Shown here: positions 9,906 through 18,454 of the stretch, piece after piece
Layout of the letters: the number at the start of each line of letters is the position of its first letter
Numbering within the stretch: the stretch's first letter is position 1
Assembly (NCBI GenBank): GCA_026003935.1
Contig: BPIE01000001.1
Span: forward strand, 806,001 to 870,000
Direction: 5' to 3'
DNA length: 64,000 nucleotides
Source of the DNA: Tepidiforma sp.
GTDB taxonomy: Bacteria; Chloroflexota; Dehalococcoidia; Tepidiformales; Tepidiformaceae
Made by a program: the position numbers and the translations under genes
Notes under the pieces: generated by a model
Databases searched by the model: none
What the model saw: the letters and a program-made list of their open reading frames with translations, nothing else
What the model was told of the DNA's origin: nothing

Positions 9906-10852
9906 CCGCGCTGGGCTCCGAGGCGGATGCGGGGGTCGATGATGGCGTAAAGGATGTCGATGAGGATGTTGGCGACGATGAAGAGGACGGAGCCGAAGAG
10001 GACGAGGGCGAGGATGACATCGAAGTCGGGGGCGAGGACGGCTTCGAAGCTTTCGGCGCCGATGCCGGGGATGCCGAACATCTGCTCGATAATCAGGGAG
10101 CCGCCGGCGACGCCGGGGAGGGAGAGGCCGATGATGGTGATAAGGGGGAGGAGGGCGTTGCGAGCGATGTGGCGGAAGACGACGATGCGCTCGGGGAGGC
10201 CCTTGGCGCGGGCGGTGCGGACGTAGTCTTCCTTCATGACGCCGAGGACGGAGGCGCGGACGAAGCGGGCGATGCCGGCCGTGCCGGGGAGGGAGAGGAT
10301 GAGGATGGGGAGAATGATGTTGGGGCTGGTGAAGCCCTGCCAGCTGAGGCCGATGAGGTCGAGCTTGACGGCGAAGAGCCACTGGAGGAAGGGGATGGCG
10401 ACGAAGATGGGGACGGCATCGATAGCGAGCCAGAAGGAGATGGTGAGGGGGTCGAGGAAGGTGCCGCGGGCGAGTGCGGCGTAGATGCCGGCGGCGATGC
10501 CGAGGAAGAAGCTGATGACGAGGGCGATGAAGCCGAGGCGGGCGGAGACCCAGATCTTGGGGAGGATGATTTCGGAGACGGTGAAGGACTGGTGGCGGGT
10601 GGACACGCCGAGGTCGCCCTGGAGCAGGTGCCGCATGTATTTGACGTACTGGATGTGGATCGGCTGGTCGTAGCCGTATTTCTTGCGGATGAGGGCGGCT
10701 TCTTCTTCGCGGTAGCGCTGGCCGAGGAGGGAATCGACGGGGTCTCCGGGGGCGAGCCGGAGCATGTAGAAGACGATGACGGAGATGGCGAAGAGGACGG
10801 GGATAGCCCAGAGCAGCCGACGAACGATGTAGCCGGCGAGTCCGGGTGCCAC
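9902..10852 (-). CDS. Peptide ABC transporter permease, DppB type
   Basis: 316 residues starting with GTG. It has the DppB/OppB N-terminus (YIVRRLLWAIPVLFAISVIVF) with the typical RLAPGDPVDSLLG motif just after the first helix. Six helices are visible, with the EAA-type loop EDYVRTARAKGLPERIVVFRHIARNA that docks the ATPase. It starts 3 bp after the binding-protein stop. It pairs with the DppC-type permease in the same operon. Substrate preference cannot be deduced. Confidence 0.92.
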   Translation of the reverse strand: MAPGLAGYIVRRLLWAIPVLFAISVIVFYMLRLAPGDPVDSLLGQRYREEEAALIRKKYGYDQPIHIQYVKYMRHLLQGDLGVSTRHQSFTVSEIILPKIWVSARLGFIALVISFFLGIAAGIYAALARGTFLDPLTISFWLAIDAVPIFVAIPFLQWLFAVKLDLIGLSWQGFTSPNIILPILILSLPGTAGIARFVRASVLGVMKEDYVRTARAKGLPERIVVFRHIARNALLPLITIIGLSLPGVAGGSLIIEQMFGIPGIGAESFEAVLAPDFDVILALVLFGSVLFIVANILIDILYAIIDPRIRLGAQRG

Positions 10853-10855
10853 GGG

Positions 10856-12523
10856 CTAGGGCTCCTTGATTTCGACGTACCGGTACCTGGGGATGGTCAT
10901 AGGGGCGTTGGGGAGACCCTGGACGCAGGGTTTGACGAGGAGGTGTTCGACGGACCAGAAGGTGGGGATGATGGAGGCATCGTCGATGATTTTCTGCTCG
11001 GCCTGTGCGTAGAGCTGGTAGCGGCGTTCGCGGTTGGTTTCGACGCGGGCCTGTTTGAGGAGGGCGTCGACTTCGGGGTTGTTGTATTTGGTGTAGTTGA
11101 GGGGGCTATCGCTGGCGAAGAGTTTGCCGAGGAAGTTTTCGGGGTCGGGATAGTCGGCAGACCAGCCGTCGCTCTGGATTTGGAAGTTACCCTGGCGCTG
11201 CTCGCGGAGGAAGGCTGCGGTATCGATGGCCTGGAGTTCGACGGTGACGCCGAGAACCTGCTGCCAGTTTTCCTGGATGGCGACGAGGACGTCGCCGGGG
11301 GCGGCGCCGGAGCCGGCGTAGGTGAGGACGATGCGGGGCATGTTGCCGGCGTATTTGGATTCGGAGAGGAGCTGTTTTGCGCGGTCGGGGTCGTAGGGGT
11401 AGGTCCTGACGGTACCGGAGCGTCCGGGCATGGCGCCGGGGACGATGCCCTCGGCGACGTCGTAGTAATCGAAGAGCAGGACGGAATTGATCGTTTCCCG
11501 GTCGAGGGAGAGGGCGAAGGCCTGGCGAACCTTGGGGTCGTCGAAGGGCGGCTTGTTGGGGTTGAGGGTGAAGTAGAAGGTGGCGAGGGCGGGGTAGGAG
11601 CGGTAGTCCTTCGCGAGGGGATTGCTCCCGTCCTTGATGGAGTCGAGGAGGGAGGCAGGGACAGGGGTGGTGTGGATTTCGTCGTTCTGGTACTGGGTGA
11701 GGAGGGAGCCGCCGCCGAGCTGGAAGATGACTTCGTCGAGCTTTGGGGCACCGAGGTGGTAACGGGGGTTTTTGACGAGGCGGATGCGTTCGGCGGGCTT
11801 GAACTCGGCGAGGCGGAAGGGGCCGGTTCCGTTGGGGTTGCGGGTCCAGTTGCGGGGGTCGGATTCGATTTGCTGGCGGTCGACGACGAAGGAGACGGGG
11901 TAGGTGAGTTCGTAGATGAAGTAGTCGGAGGGTTCGAGGAGGTCGATTTGGAGGGTGCGTTCGTCGATGACTTTGACGCCGGAGACGGAGGGTGCGCGGC
12001 CTTCGAAGCGGTCTTTGAGGCCGACGATGTTGCCGAGGTAGGCGACGACGGTGGGGGAGGCGTTGGCCGGGTCGGCGGCGCGTTCGATGGAGTATTTGAC
12101 GTCTTCGGCGGTGACGCGGCGCTGGTTGCCGGTGTGGAAGACCACGTTGTCGCGGAGGGTGAAGGTATAGGTTCGGCCGCCGTTGGAGACTTCCCATTTT
12201 TCGGCGATGTCGCCGACGACTTGGAGCTGTGGGTCGAGGGTGACGAGGCCGCCGAAGATTTCGACGACGTATTCGCTGGTGGAGACATCGACAACCTGGA
12301 TGGGGTCGAGGACGGTGTTGGGCTGGGAGCCGGGAATGACGAGGGAGTTGCCGTTGCAGATGCCGCCGGCAGAGGTGGAGGGCCGAGAGTCGCCATCGCC
12401 GCTGGCGGGGGTGGTGTTTTCGTCGTTTCCACCGCCGGCGAGTGCGATGACGAAGACGACGCCCACGGCGAGGATGAGGAAGGCGACGACGCCCATCATG
12501 AGGGCGAGCATGCGGTTCGACAT
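10856..12523 (-). CDS. Peptide ABC transporter substrate-binding protein (SBP family 5)
   Basis: 555 residues. A membrane helix at residues 5-30 (MLALMMGVVAFLILAVGVVF) anchors the protein. There is no lipobox cysteine, which is less usual for a Gram-positive-type binding protein. The family 5 fold follows, including the signature VTAEDVKYSIERAADP and the conserved LNPNKPPFDDPKVRQAFAL region. It captures peptides or similar ligands for the two downstream permeases. The ATG at 12523 was chosen because it starts at the membrane helix; the frame is open further upstream, but only as antisense of aspS. Confidence 0.9.
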   Translation of the reverse strand: MSNRMLALMMGVVAFLILAVGVVFVIALAGGGNDENTTPASGDGDSRPSTSAGGICNGNSLVIPGSQPNTVLDPIQVVDVSTSEYVVEIFGGLVTLDPQLQVVGDIAEKWEVSNGGRTYTFTLRDNVVFHTGNQRRVTAEDVKYSIERAADPANASPTVVAYLGNIVGLKDRFEGRAPSVSGVKVIDERTLQIDLLEPSDYFIYELTYPVSFVVDRQQIESDPRNWTRNPNGTGPFRLAEFKPAERIRLVKNPRYHLGAPKLDEVIFQLGGGSLLTQYQNDEIHTTPVPASLLDSIKDGSNPLAKDYRSYPALATFYFTLNPNKPPFDDPKVRQAFALSLDRETINSVLLFDYYDVAEGIVPGAMPGRSGTVRTYPYDPDRAKQLLSESKYAGNMPRIVLTYAGSGAAPGDVLVAIQENWQQVLGVTVELQAIDTAAFLREQRQGNFQIQSDGWSADYPDPENFLGKLFASDSPLNYTKYNNPEVDALLKQARVETNRERRYQLYAQAEQKIIDDASIIPTFWSVEHLLVKPCVQGLPNAPMTIPRYRYVEIKEP

Positions 12524-12663
12524 CTGCGGTTCCCCCCAGCGGCGGCGAGGTTCGGGCCGTCCCCGGCTGCCGGAGGGGATCCGGCGGCCGGATGGCCTAC
12601 AAGCGTACACGCCGCGGCGGCCTGAGGGGATCTGTACGGGCGCGGCGGGGGGAAAAGCGGGCT

Positions 12664-14427
12664 TTACGCGGGGGCGATGACGCGGATGCCGAGCTCTTCG
12701 AGCTGGCGCGGGTCGACGGGGCCGGGGGCGCCCATGAGGGGGTCGAATCCGGAGGAGGCCTTGGGGAAGGCGATGACGTCGCGGATGTTCTCGGTGCCGA
12801 TGAGGGACATCATGAGGCGGTCGATGCCCATGCCGACGCCGCCCTCGGGCGGGACGCCGTAATCGAGGGCATCGAGGATGACGCCGAAGCGCTCCTGCTG
12901 TTCTTCGGGGGTGTAGCCCATGAGGCTGAAGACTTTTTCCTGGTGGCGGCGCTTGTTGATGCGGATGGAGCCGCCGCCGATTTCGACGCCGTTGAGGACG
13001 AGGTCGTACTGGCGGGCGATGACGGCGCCGGGGTCGGTGTCGAGGAGGGGTTCGTGCTCGGGGAGGAAGCCGGAGAAGGGGTTGTGGGTGGCATCCCAGC
13101 GGTTCTCCTCGGGGCGCCATTCGAGCAGCGGGAAGCCGGTAACCCAGGCCATGCGGTAGACGGAGGGGTCCTTGAGGCGGAGGCGGGTGCCGAGCTCGTC
13201 GCGGACTTCGTGGAGGGAGCGGGCAACGACGTCGGGCTGGTCGGCGACGATGAAGACCATGTCGCCGTCGCGGGCGCCGGTGCGGTCGCGGATGGCGGCG
13301 AGCTCTTCGTCGGTGAGGAAGCGGGCGACGGGGGAGCGGAGTTCGCCGGGCGTGAAGCCGATGTAGGCGAGGCCTTTGGCGCCGCCGCCGCGCGCGACGG
13401 CGGTGAGTTCGTCGATTTCGCGGCGGGACATGCCGGCCTGGCCTTCGACGCGGATGGCTTTGACCTGGCCGCCGGCGGCGAGGGCGCCCGCGAAAACCTG
13501 GAAGCTGGTGGCGCGCAGCGGGTCGGAGATATCGACGAACTCGAGACCGTAGCGGAGGTCGGGCCGGTCGATGCCGTATTTTTCGATGCACTCGGCGTAG
13601 GTGAGGCGGGGGATGGTGCGGGAGGGGAGGCTGGCGTTGCCGAAGCGGGAGAGAAGCTCGACGTAGAGGTCTTCGACGAGGCCCATGACGTCGTTTTCGT
13701 CGACGAAGGCCATTTCGAGGTCGAGCTGGGTGTGTTCGGCGACGCGGTTGGCGCGGAAGTCTTCGTCGCGGTAGCAGCGGGCGAGCTGGAAGTATTTCTC
13801 GAAGCCGGCTGCCATGAGGAGCTGCTTGAGGATCTGGGGGGACTGGGGGAGCGCAAAGAAGGTGCCGGGGCGGATGCGGGCGGGGACGAGGAAGTCGCGC
13901 GCGCCTTCGGGGGTGCTTTTGACGAGGGTGGGGGTTTCGATTTCGTAGAAGCCGCGGGCGCTGAGGTAGTCGCGGATGAAGCGGACGACTTCGTGGCGGA
14001 GCTTGATGACGCTGGCGACTTCGGGGCGGCGGAGGTCGAGGTAGCGGTACTTGAGGCGGAGCTGTTCGTCGACGTCGGCGGGTTCGTTGATGTAGAAGGG
14101 CGGGGTGTTGGCCTCGGCGAGGACGGTGCAGTGCTCGGGGATGACCTCGATTTCGCCGGTGGGGATGTTGGGGTTGACGGTGGAGGGGCTGCGCAGGGCG
14201 ACGGTACCGGTAACCTGGAGGACCCATTCGGTGCGGGCGCGGTGGGCGACGGCGTGGGCTTCGGGGGTATCGGGGTTGAAGACGAGCTGGACGATGCCGG
14301 AGGTATCGCGGAGGTCGATGAAGATGAGGCCGCCGTGGTCGCGGCGGCGGTGGACCCAGCCGGCGAGGGTGACGCGGCGGCCTTCGTCGGTGCGGCGCAG
14401 TTCGCCGCAGTAGGCATCTTTGAGCAT
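12664..14427 (-). CDS. aspS: Aspartyl-tRNA synthetase, bacterial type, possibly non-discriminating
   Basis: 587 residues. It has the OB-fold anticodon-binding domain (residues 1-110), class II motifs (FRDEDFRANR-type motif 2 as CYRDEDFRANRVAEHTQLD; motif 3 GVGMGIDRLMMSLIG) and the bacterial GAD insertion domain (about 300-420). Residue 31 is His in RRRDHGG, the residue found in non-discriminating AspRS enzymes; discriminating bacterial enzymes usually have Leu there. If so, it would also charge tRNA-Asn, with GatCAB completing Asn. TACCCT lies six bases before the ATG, suggesting a leaderless mRNA. Confidence 0.97.
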   Translation of the reverse strand: MLKDAYCGELRRTDEGRRVTLAGWVHRRRDHGGLIFIDLRDTSGIVQLVFNPDTPEAHAVAHRARTEWVLQVTGTVALRSPSTVNPNIPTGEIEVIPEHCTVLAEANTPPFYINEPADVDEQLRLKYRYLDLRRPEVASVIKLRHEVVRFIRDYLSARGFYEIETPTLVKSTPEGARDFLVPARIRPGTFFALPQSPQILKQLLMAAGFEKYFQLARCYRDEDFRANRVAEHTQLDLEMAFVDENDVMGLVEDLYVELLSRFGNASLPSRTIPRLTYAECIEKYGIDRPDLRYGLEFVDISDPLRATSFQVFAGALAAGGQVKAIRVEGQAGMSRREIDELTAVARGGGAKGLAYIGFTPGELRSPVARFLTDEELAAIRDRTGARDGDMVFIVADQPDVVARSLHEVRDELGTRLRLKDPSVYRMAWVTGFPLLEWRPEENRWDATHNPFSGFLPEHEPLLDTDPGAVIARQYDLVLNGVEIGGGSIRINKRRHQEKVFSLMGYTPEEQQERFGVILDALDYGVPPEGGVGMGIDRLMMSLIGTENIRDVIAFPKASSGFDPLMGAPGPVDPRQLEELGIRVIAPA

Positions 14428-14433
14428 GGGGAA

Positions 14434-14439
14434 AGGGTA
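14434..14439 (-). promoter_or_regulatory. -10 element of a probable leaderless aspS promoter
   Basis: TACCCT on the - strand with six bases (TTCCCC) between it and the aspS ATG. There is no ribosome binding site and no room for a leader. The promoter would lie in the 25 bp gap after the ModE-like gene. Confidence 0.4.
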
Positions 14440-14452
14440 GCGGAGCCGGTGC

Positions 14453-14821
14453 TTATGCGGTTGGAGTGCCGGTTTGTGCGAGAGGGGCGAGTTCTTCGGC
14501 GAAGGCCTGGCTGACGGCAGCTTCGACGCGCCGGCGGAAGCGGTCGTAGGCTTCGACGAGCTGGCGTCCTTCGTCGGTGAGGGTCGTGTGGCCGCCGCCG
14601 GCGCCGCCGACCTCGGAGCGGACGAGGGGGAAGCCGAGGTTGGCTTCGAGCTCTTTGATTTTGCCCCAGGCGCGGCGGTAGGAGAGGTGCATGGCGGACG
14701 CTGCGGAAGCGAGGGAGCCTGTCTCGGCGACGAGCGCGAGGAGGCGGAGGCGGTAGTCGGACATGACGAGGCCGCTGTCGGATTCGAGCCAGAGCTTGCA
14801 GCGGGGTACGAGGTCGGCCAT
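14453..14821 (-). CDS. ModE-like winged-helix regulator (N-terminal domain only)
   Basis: 122 residues. The winged helix shows the ModE/LysR-type motif (SLASAASAMHLSYRRAWGKIKELE) followed by the ModE-typical wing (GGAGGGHTTLTDEGRQLVEAYDRF). The C-terminal molybdate-binding (TOBE) domains of full ModE are missing, so ligand sensing, if any, is different. Such short forms often regulate molybdenum or tungsten uptake or cofactor genes. No molybdate transporter is nearby; a MobA-like gene lies 14 kb away. It precedes aspS by 25 bp and follows the methyltransferase-like gene by 9 bp. Confidence 0.8.
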   Translation of the reverse strand: MADLVPRCKLWLESDSGLVMSDYRLRLLALVAETGSLASAASAMHLSYRRAWGKIKELEANLGFPLVRSEVGGAGGGHTTLTDEGRQLVEAYDRFRRRVEAAVSQAFAEELAPLAQTGTPTA

Positions 14822-14830
14822 GGGGAGAGC

Positions 14831-15562
14831 CTAGCCTGCGGGGGTGTCCGCTTCCAGCGGGGCAGGGTGGAAGGCGAGGGTGGCGGCGATGAGCATGGCC
14901 GCGGGGACGCGGAGGCGGAGCTCCCACTGGAGGCCAGGGAGGGCATCGAGGGCTGTGGAGTACCGTTCGGAGCCGGGGAATTCGTCGAGGAGGTCGAGGG
15001 CGAAGCCGGCTTCTGCGAGGGCAGTGAGGAGGTCGCCGAGGGTCCAGGGGTTGTCGGCGGGGCGGAAGGGGAAGTACCCGCGGGCGACGACGAGGAGACC
15101 GCGGTGAAGGCCGACCACGGAGGCGAAGGGGTGGCGGTCGTAGAGGACGAGGCGGCCGCCGGGCGCGAGCAGCCGGGCAAGATGCGCGGCGCGGGTGTCG
15201 GGGTCGAGGGTGGGCTGGAGGCCGCCCCACGCGTGGTAGATGAGGTCGAAGGGGCCGGCGTCGATGGTCTCGAGCGGGCCGATGCGCCAGTCGAGCTCGA
15301 TACCGGCGGCGCCCGCGAGGGTGCGCGCGGGGTCGGCGGCGGCGGGGTCGGGGGACCATGCGGTGACACGGGCGCCGAGGTTTGCGAGGGAGAGGGCTTC
15401 TTCGCCGCGGTTTTCCGGGGTGATGGGCCCGACGAGGGCGGCGAGGCCGGCGGGCTCACCAAGGGCGGCGAGCTCATCGTCGGAGAAGCAGGTGCCGCCG
15501 TGGGCGTAGAAGGCGGGGTCGATTTCGAACCAGGCGGGGGAGGGTTCGAGGACCCGGCTCAT
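14831..15562 (-). CDS. SAM-methyltransferase-like protein with degenerate motif I
   Basis: 243 residues. The order of elements follows a class I methyltransferase: an acidic strand end after ARVTAWSPDP (motif II position), FDLIYHAWGGL (post II), and LARLLAPGGRLVLYDRHPFASV (motif III). The usual glycine-rich motif I is replaced by GPITPENRGEEALSLA. SAM binding is therefore uncertain; it could be a divergent or inactive member. Its ATG overlaps the histidine phosphatase stop by 4 bp. The function is unknown. Confidence 0.6.
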   Translation of the reverse strand: MSRVLEPSPAWFEIDPAFYAHGGTCFSDDELAALGEPAGLAALVGPITPENRGEEALSLANLGARVTAWSPDPAAADPARTLAGAAGIELDWRIGPLETIDAGPFDLIYHAWGGLQPTLDPDTRAAHLARLLAPGGRLVLYDRHPFASVVGLHRGLLVVARGYFPFRPADNPWTLGDLLTALAEAGFALDLLDEFPGSERYSTALDALPGLQWELRLRVPAAMLIAATLAFHPAPLEADTPAG

Positions 15563-16269
15563 GCGTTGAGGTCGGAGCGGGAGGACTGGATGGGCATGAC
15601 GTGGGAGTAATCGTTGATGGTGAGGATGACGCGGCGGGTGTCGGCGGCGCGCATGACGGAGATGGAGGTGTGGTGGACGGGGACGAGGTGGTCGAAGGGG
15701 GAGCCGAAGACGCGGGCGAGGATGGCGTTGATCACTCCGCCGTGGCAGACGACCGCGACGCGCATGCCGATCGACTCTTCGATGATGCGGTCGATGGCGT
15801 TGAAGACGCGGGTTTTGAAGGCCTCGACGTCTTCGCAGAAGGGGTAGGCGCTATGTTTGCGGGTGCGGGTGACTTCGCGGTAGACGTCGGCGAGCTGCTC
15901 GCGGGTGTAGATGTCGAGGAGGCCCTTGTCCTGCGGGGCCCGCTGCCAGAGGTCGATTTCGCGAAGGTCGGGGATGACGATAGGTTCGAGGCCGTGGTGG
16001 ACGGCGATGGCCCTTGCAGTATCGAGGGCGCGGCGCATATCGGAGGCGTAGACGCGGCCGAGGCGGGCGGGTGCGAGGCGGAGGCCCACGGCCTCGGCCT
16101 GTTTCTGGCCGAGCTCGGAGAGGGGCGCGTCGTAGGCCTGTCCGAGGGGGATGTTTTCGAAGAATTTTTGTTCGCCGTGGCGGATGAGGAGGATTTCGAC
16201 CATGCCTTCGAACGATTCGACGAAGGGGTTTTCGAGGTCGATGGTGCGAACGCGGCGGACAGCGGTCAT
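15559..16269 (-). CDS. Histidine phosphatase family protein (phosphoglycerate mutase-like)
   Basis: 236 residues. The catalytic RHG motif is in EILLIRHGEQ near residue 30. The second arginine follows in ASDMRRALDTARAI, and the C-terminal catalytic His is in VVCHGGVINAILA. This is a branch-1 phosphatase acting on phosphorylated small molecules or acting as a mutase. The ATG at 16269 overlaps the MarR stop by 4 bp; a second ATG at 16203, right before EILLIRHGE, is a possible alternative start. The substrate is not determinable. Confidence 0.88.
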   Translation of the reverse strand: MTAVRRVRTIDLENPFVESFEGMVEILLIRHGEQKFFENIPLGQAYDAPLSELGQKQAEAVGLRLAPARLGRVYASDMRRALDTARAIAVHHGLEPIVIPDLREIDLWQRAPQDKGLLDIYTREQLADVYREVTRTRKHSAYPFCEDVEAFKTRVFNAIDRIIEESIGMRVAVVCHGGVINAILARVFGSPFDHLVPVHHTSISVMRAADTRRVILTINDYSHVMPIQSSRSDLNA

Positions 16270-16766
16270 GCGAGGTTCACCCCGGGCATTGCGACGGCTG
16301 CAAGGTTGGGTTCAACGCGCTGGACGTATTCGCTGGCGGTGACGAAGGCGGTGAGGCCGCGGACGAGGGCTTCGAGGTCTTCGTGGTGCATTTCGATGAG
16401 GATGCGGCGGGTGAAGATTTCGCTGCCGGTTTCGAGGCGGGAGCAGGTAGCTTCGCCGTGGGGGGTGAGGAAGTTGCGCACGAGGCGGCGGTCGGCTTCG
16501 TCGTCTTCGCGGCGGATGAGGTCGGATTTGACGAGGCGGTCGACGATGCCGGAGATGGTGGGCGGGGTGACGCCGAGGCGGCTGGCGAGCTCGCCGGCGG
16601 TGACGCCGGGTTCTTCGCGGACGAGGAAGAGGACGCGGAGCTGGGCGGTGGTAAGGCCCATTTCGGCCCATGTGCGGAAGCGGAGGGGGTCGAAGAGGTT
16701 GACGACTTCGCCGAAGAGCCGGATGGCGGCGTCGACGGCGTTTTCGGATGCGGGGGGAGACTGCAC
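16266..16766 (-). CDS. MarR-family transcriptional regulator
   Basis: 166 residues starting with GTG at 16766. The winged helix includes TAGELASRLGVTPPTISGIVDRL as recognition helix region and DRRLVRNFLTPHGE as the wing. It is first in an operon with the histidine phosphatase and methyltransferase-like genes, and divergent from midA, whose start is 94 bp away. MarR proteins commonly repress themselves and the adjacent divergent gene. GAGG sits about eight bases before the GTG. The ligand is unknown. Confidence 0.88.
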   Translation of the reverse strand: MQSPPASENAVDAAIRLFGEVVNLFDPLRFRTWAEMGLTTAQLRVLFLVREEPGVTAGELASRLGVTPPTISGIVDRLVKSDLIRREDDEADRRLVRNFLTPHGEATCSRLETGSEIFTRRILIEMHHEDLEALVRGLTAFVTASEYVQRVEPNLAAVAMPGVNLA

Positions 16767-16847
16767 GGCAGGCCTCGAATTGGGTTCGTTCGTTCGAGGG
16801 CAACTGTACCACCGTCTGCGGCTTGCCTCCTCCCCGGAGGGGGCGCG

Positions 16848-16853
16848 CATACT
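16848..16853 (+). promoter_or_regulatory. -10 element of the midA promoter
   Basis: CATACT on the + strand, three bases before one ATG (16857) and six before the next (16860). The spacing seen at other genes here favours the second ATG and a leaderless mRNA. A GGAGG at 16836-16840 is too far upstream to serve as a ribosome site. Confidence 0.45.
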
Positions 16854-16859
16854 GAAATG

Positions 16860-17936
16860 ATGGCACTCGACCTCGACCCCGGGACGGCTGCGCTGGGGAA
16901 CCCGCGCCTCGTGGCGGCGATCGTTGCCGAGATGGACGGGGGGGCGATCCCGTTCCAGCGGTTCATGGAGCTGGCGCTGTACCACCCGGAGCACGGGTAT
17001 TACCGGAAACGGGGGCGGATTGGGCGACAGGGCGACTTCCTGACGAGCCCGGTGATTCATCCGATGTTCGGCTGGGCCGTGGCGGGGTGGTGCCGGCACG
17101 TTTGGGAGGAGCTGGGACGGCCGCGGGAGTTCACGGTGTTCGAGCCGGGCGCGGGCGAAGGGCATCTTGCGCGGGCGGTGCTGGACTGGGCTGCGGGGCG
17201 CGACCCGGCGTTTGCGGCGGCGCTGCGGTACGTGGCGATCGAGCCGAACGGCGCGGGGGATGACCCGAGGGTCGAGTGGCGAACGCCGCCGGTAGCGCCG
17301 GCGGAGGCGGGCGTGGTGGTCGCGAACGAGCTGTTCGATGCGTTTCCGGTGCGGCTGTTCGAAGGGTCGCCGCGGGGGCCGGTGGAGGTGTTCGTGCGGT
17401 GGGACGGCGAGCGGTTCGTGGAGGAGCGGGGGCCGGTTGCGACCATCGACGATGCGCCAACGGAGGGGCGGTTCGAGGTGAACCCGGCGGCGTACCCGGC
17501 GATGGTGAGCCTTTGCGGGCTGGTCGAGCGGGGAGCGGTGCTCGTGTTCGACTATGGGTATCCGCAGGAGGAGCTCTGGGCGCCGTGGCGGAGGCAGGGG
17601 ACGCTGTTGTGCTTCTACCGGCATACGGCGCACGAAGACCCGTACATCCATGTGGGGGAGCAGGACCTGACGGCGCACGTGAACCTTTCGGAGCTCCTGG
17701 CGGCGATTGAGGATGGCGGCATGCGGCCGTGGGGGCCGGTGTCGCAGCAGGAGTTCCTCTACAGTGTCGGGCTGCCGGGGCTGGTGGAGACTGCGCGGGG
17801 GGACCTGCAGGAGTACTTCACGCGGCGGCGCGCGCTGGAGCAGCTGACCGACGGGGCGGGGCTCGGGCGCATCCGGGTGATTGCCGGCACGCGGGGCTTC
17901 GAGGGCATGCCGCCGGGGTTCGAGCCGCTGCCATGA
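16860..17936 (+). CDS. MidA/NDUFAF7-type SAM-dependent methyltransferase
   Basis: 358 residues. The MidA signature is visible: FMELALYHPEHGYYRK near residue 35, then GDFLTSPVIHPMFG. A class I SAM loop follows (FEPGAGEGHLARAVL), with the family motif VVVANELFDAFPV and FDYGYPQEELW. The eukaryotic relative NDUFAF7 methylates an arginine in complex I; the bacterial substrate is not established. It starts divergently from the MarR regulator and overlaps the peroxiredoxin gene by 4 bp (ATGA). Confidence 0.88.
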   Translation: MALDLDPGTAALGNPRLVAAIVAEMDGGAIPFQRFMELALYHPEHGYYRKRGRIGRQGDFLTSPVIHPMFGWAVAGWCRHVWEELGRPREFTVFEPGAGEGHLARAVLDWAAGRDPAFAAALRYVAIEPNGAGDDPRVEWRTPPVAPAEAGVVVANELFDAFPVRLFEGSPRGPVEVFVRWDGERFVEERGPVATIDDAPTEGRFEVNPAAYPAMVSLCGLVERGAVLVFDYGYPQEELWAPWRRQGTLLCFYRHTAHEDPYIHVGEQDLTAHVNLSELLAAIEDGGMRPWGPVSQQEFLYSVGLPGLVETARGDLQEYFTRRRALEQLTDGAGLGRIRVIAGTRGFEGMPPGFEPLP

Positions 17937-18445
17937 ACGAGGGCGCGAACGGCCGGGAGCCGGGGCTGCGGGAGCCGGTCAGGCCGGGCGAACCGGCGCC
18001 GGACTTCGAGCTGCCCGCCGTGCCGGACGGGGGCGAGCCGTTTACGGTGCGGCTCCGGGAGCTGCTCCCGCGTGGGCGGGTGCTGCTGGTGTTCTACCAG
18101 GATGATGGGATGCCCATCTGCACCAGCGAGCTGAAGGCCTTTGCGCAGGAGTATGCGACGCTGCGGGGTGCGGGCGTGCAGGTGTTCGGGATCAACACGA
18201 ACGGGGTGAACTCGCACGCGAAGTTCCAAGAGCGGGACCATTTCCCGTTCCCGCTGATCAGCGATTTTTACGGGGAAGCGGTGAAGGCGTACGGCTTTTG
18301 GGATGCGGAGGAGCGAAAGTCGCGGCGGGGGGTCGTGGTGGTGGGCCGGGATGGACGGGTGGAGTATGTGGTGCCGCACTTCAACCCGGGGAGCATCGCG
18401 GCCTTCGAGGGGGTCTTCCGCGCACTCGGCATCCTCGGCGACTGA
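17933..18445 (+). CDS. Peroxiredoxin, BCP/PrxQ-like, single cysteine
   Basis: 170 residues with an AhpC/TSA thioredoxin fold. The peroxidatic Cys is C63 in MPICTSEL. It is the only cysteine, so no intramolecular resolving Cys exists and reduction must come from an external thiol. The usual P-x-x-x-T before the Cys reads QDDGM here, a departure from the family motif that may alter activity. The ATG overlaps the midA stop, making a methyltransferase-peroxiredoxin operon. A 7-bp hairpin at the stop may terminate it. Confidence 0.85.
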   Translation: MNEGANGREPGLREPVRPGEPAPDFELPAVPDGGEPFTVRLRELLPRGRVLLVFYQDDGMPICTSELKAFAQEYATLRGAGVQVFGINTNGVNSHAKFQERDHFPFPLISDFYGEAVKAYGFWDAEERKSRRGVVVVGRDGRVEYVVPHFNPGSIAAFEGVFRALGILGD

Positions 18446-18452
18446 CGCCGAG
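18434..18452. terminator. Small hairpin between convergent genes
   Basis: CTCGGCG and CGCCGAG, separated by ACTGA (which contains the peroxiredoxin stop), form a 7-bp stem. It sits between the + strand peroxiredoxin and the - strand peptidase-like gene and could act in both directions. No T-run follows. Confidence 0.35.
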
Positions 18453-18454
18453 CG

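Noticed and set aside
10169-12625. 818-codon + strand open frame rich in Asp, Glu, Gly and Val
   Set aside because: It is antisense to the peptide transporter genes. The acidic low-complexity composition is the usual by-product of high-GC coding on the other strand.
16767-16805. MarR operator from repeated TTCGTTCGTTCGAG
   Set aside because: Symmetry is imperfect and the repeats are short; it may be a site but I cannot support it.
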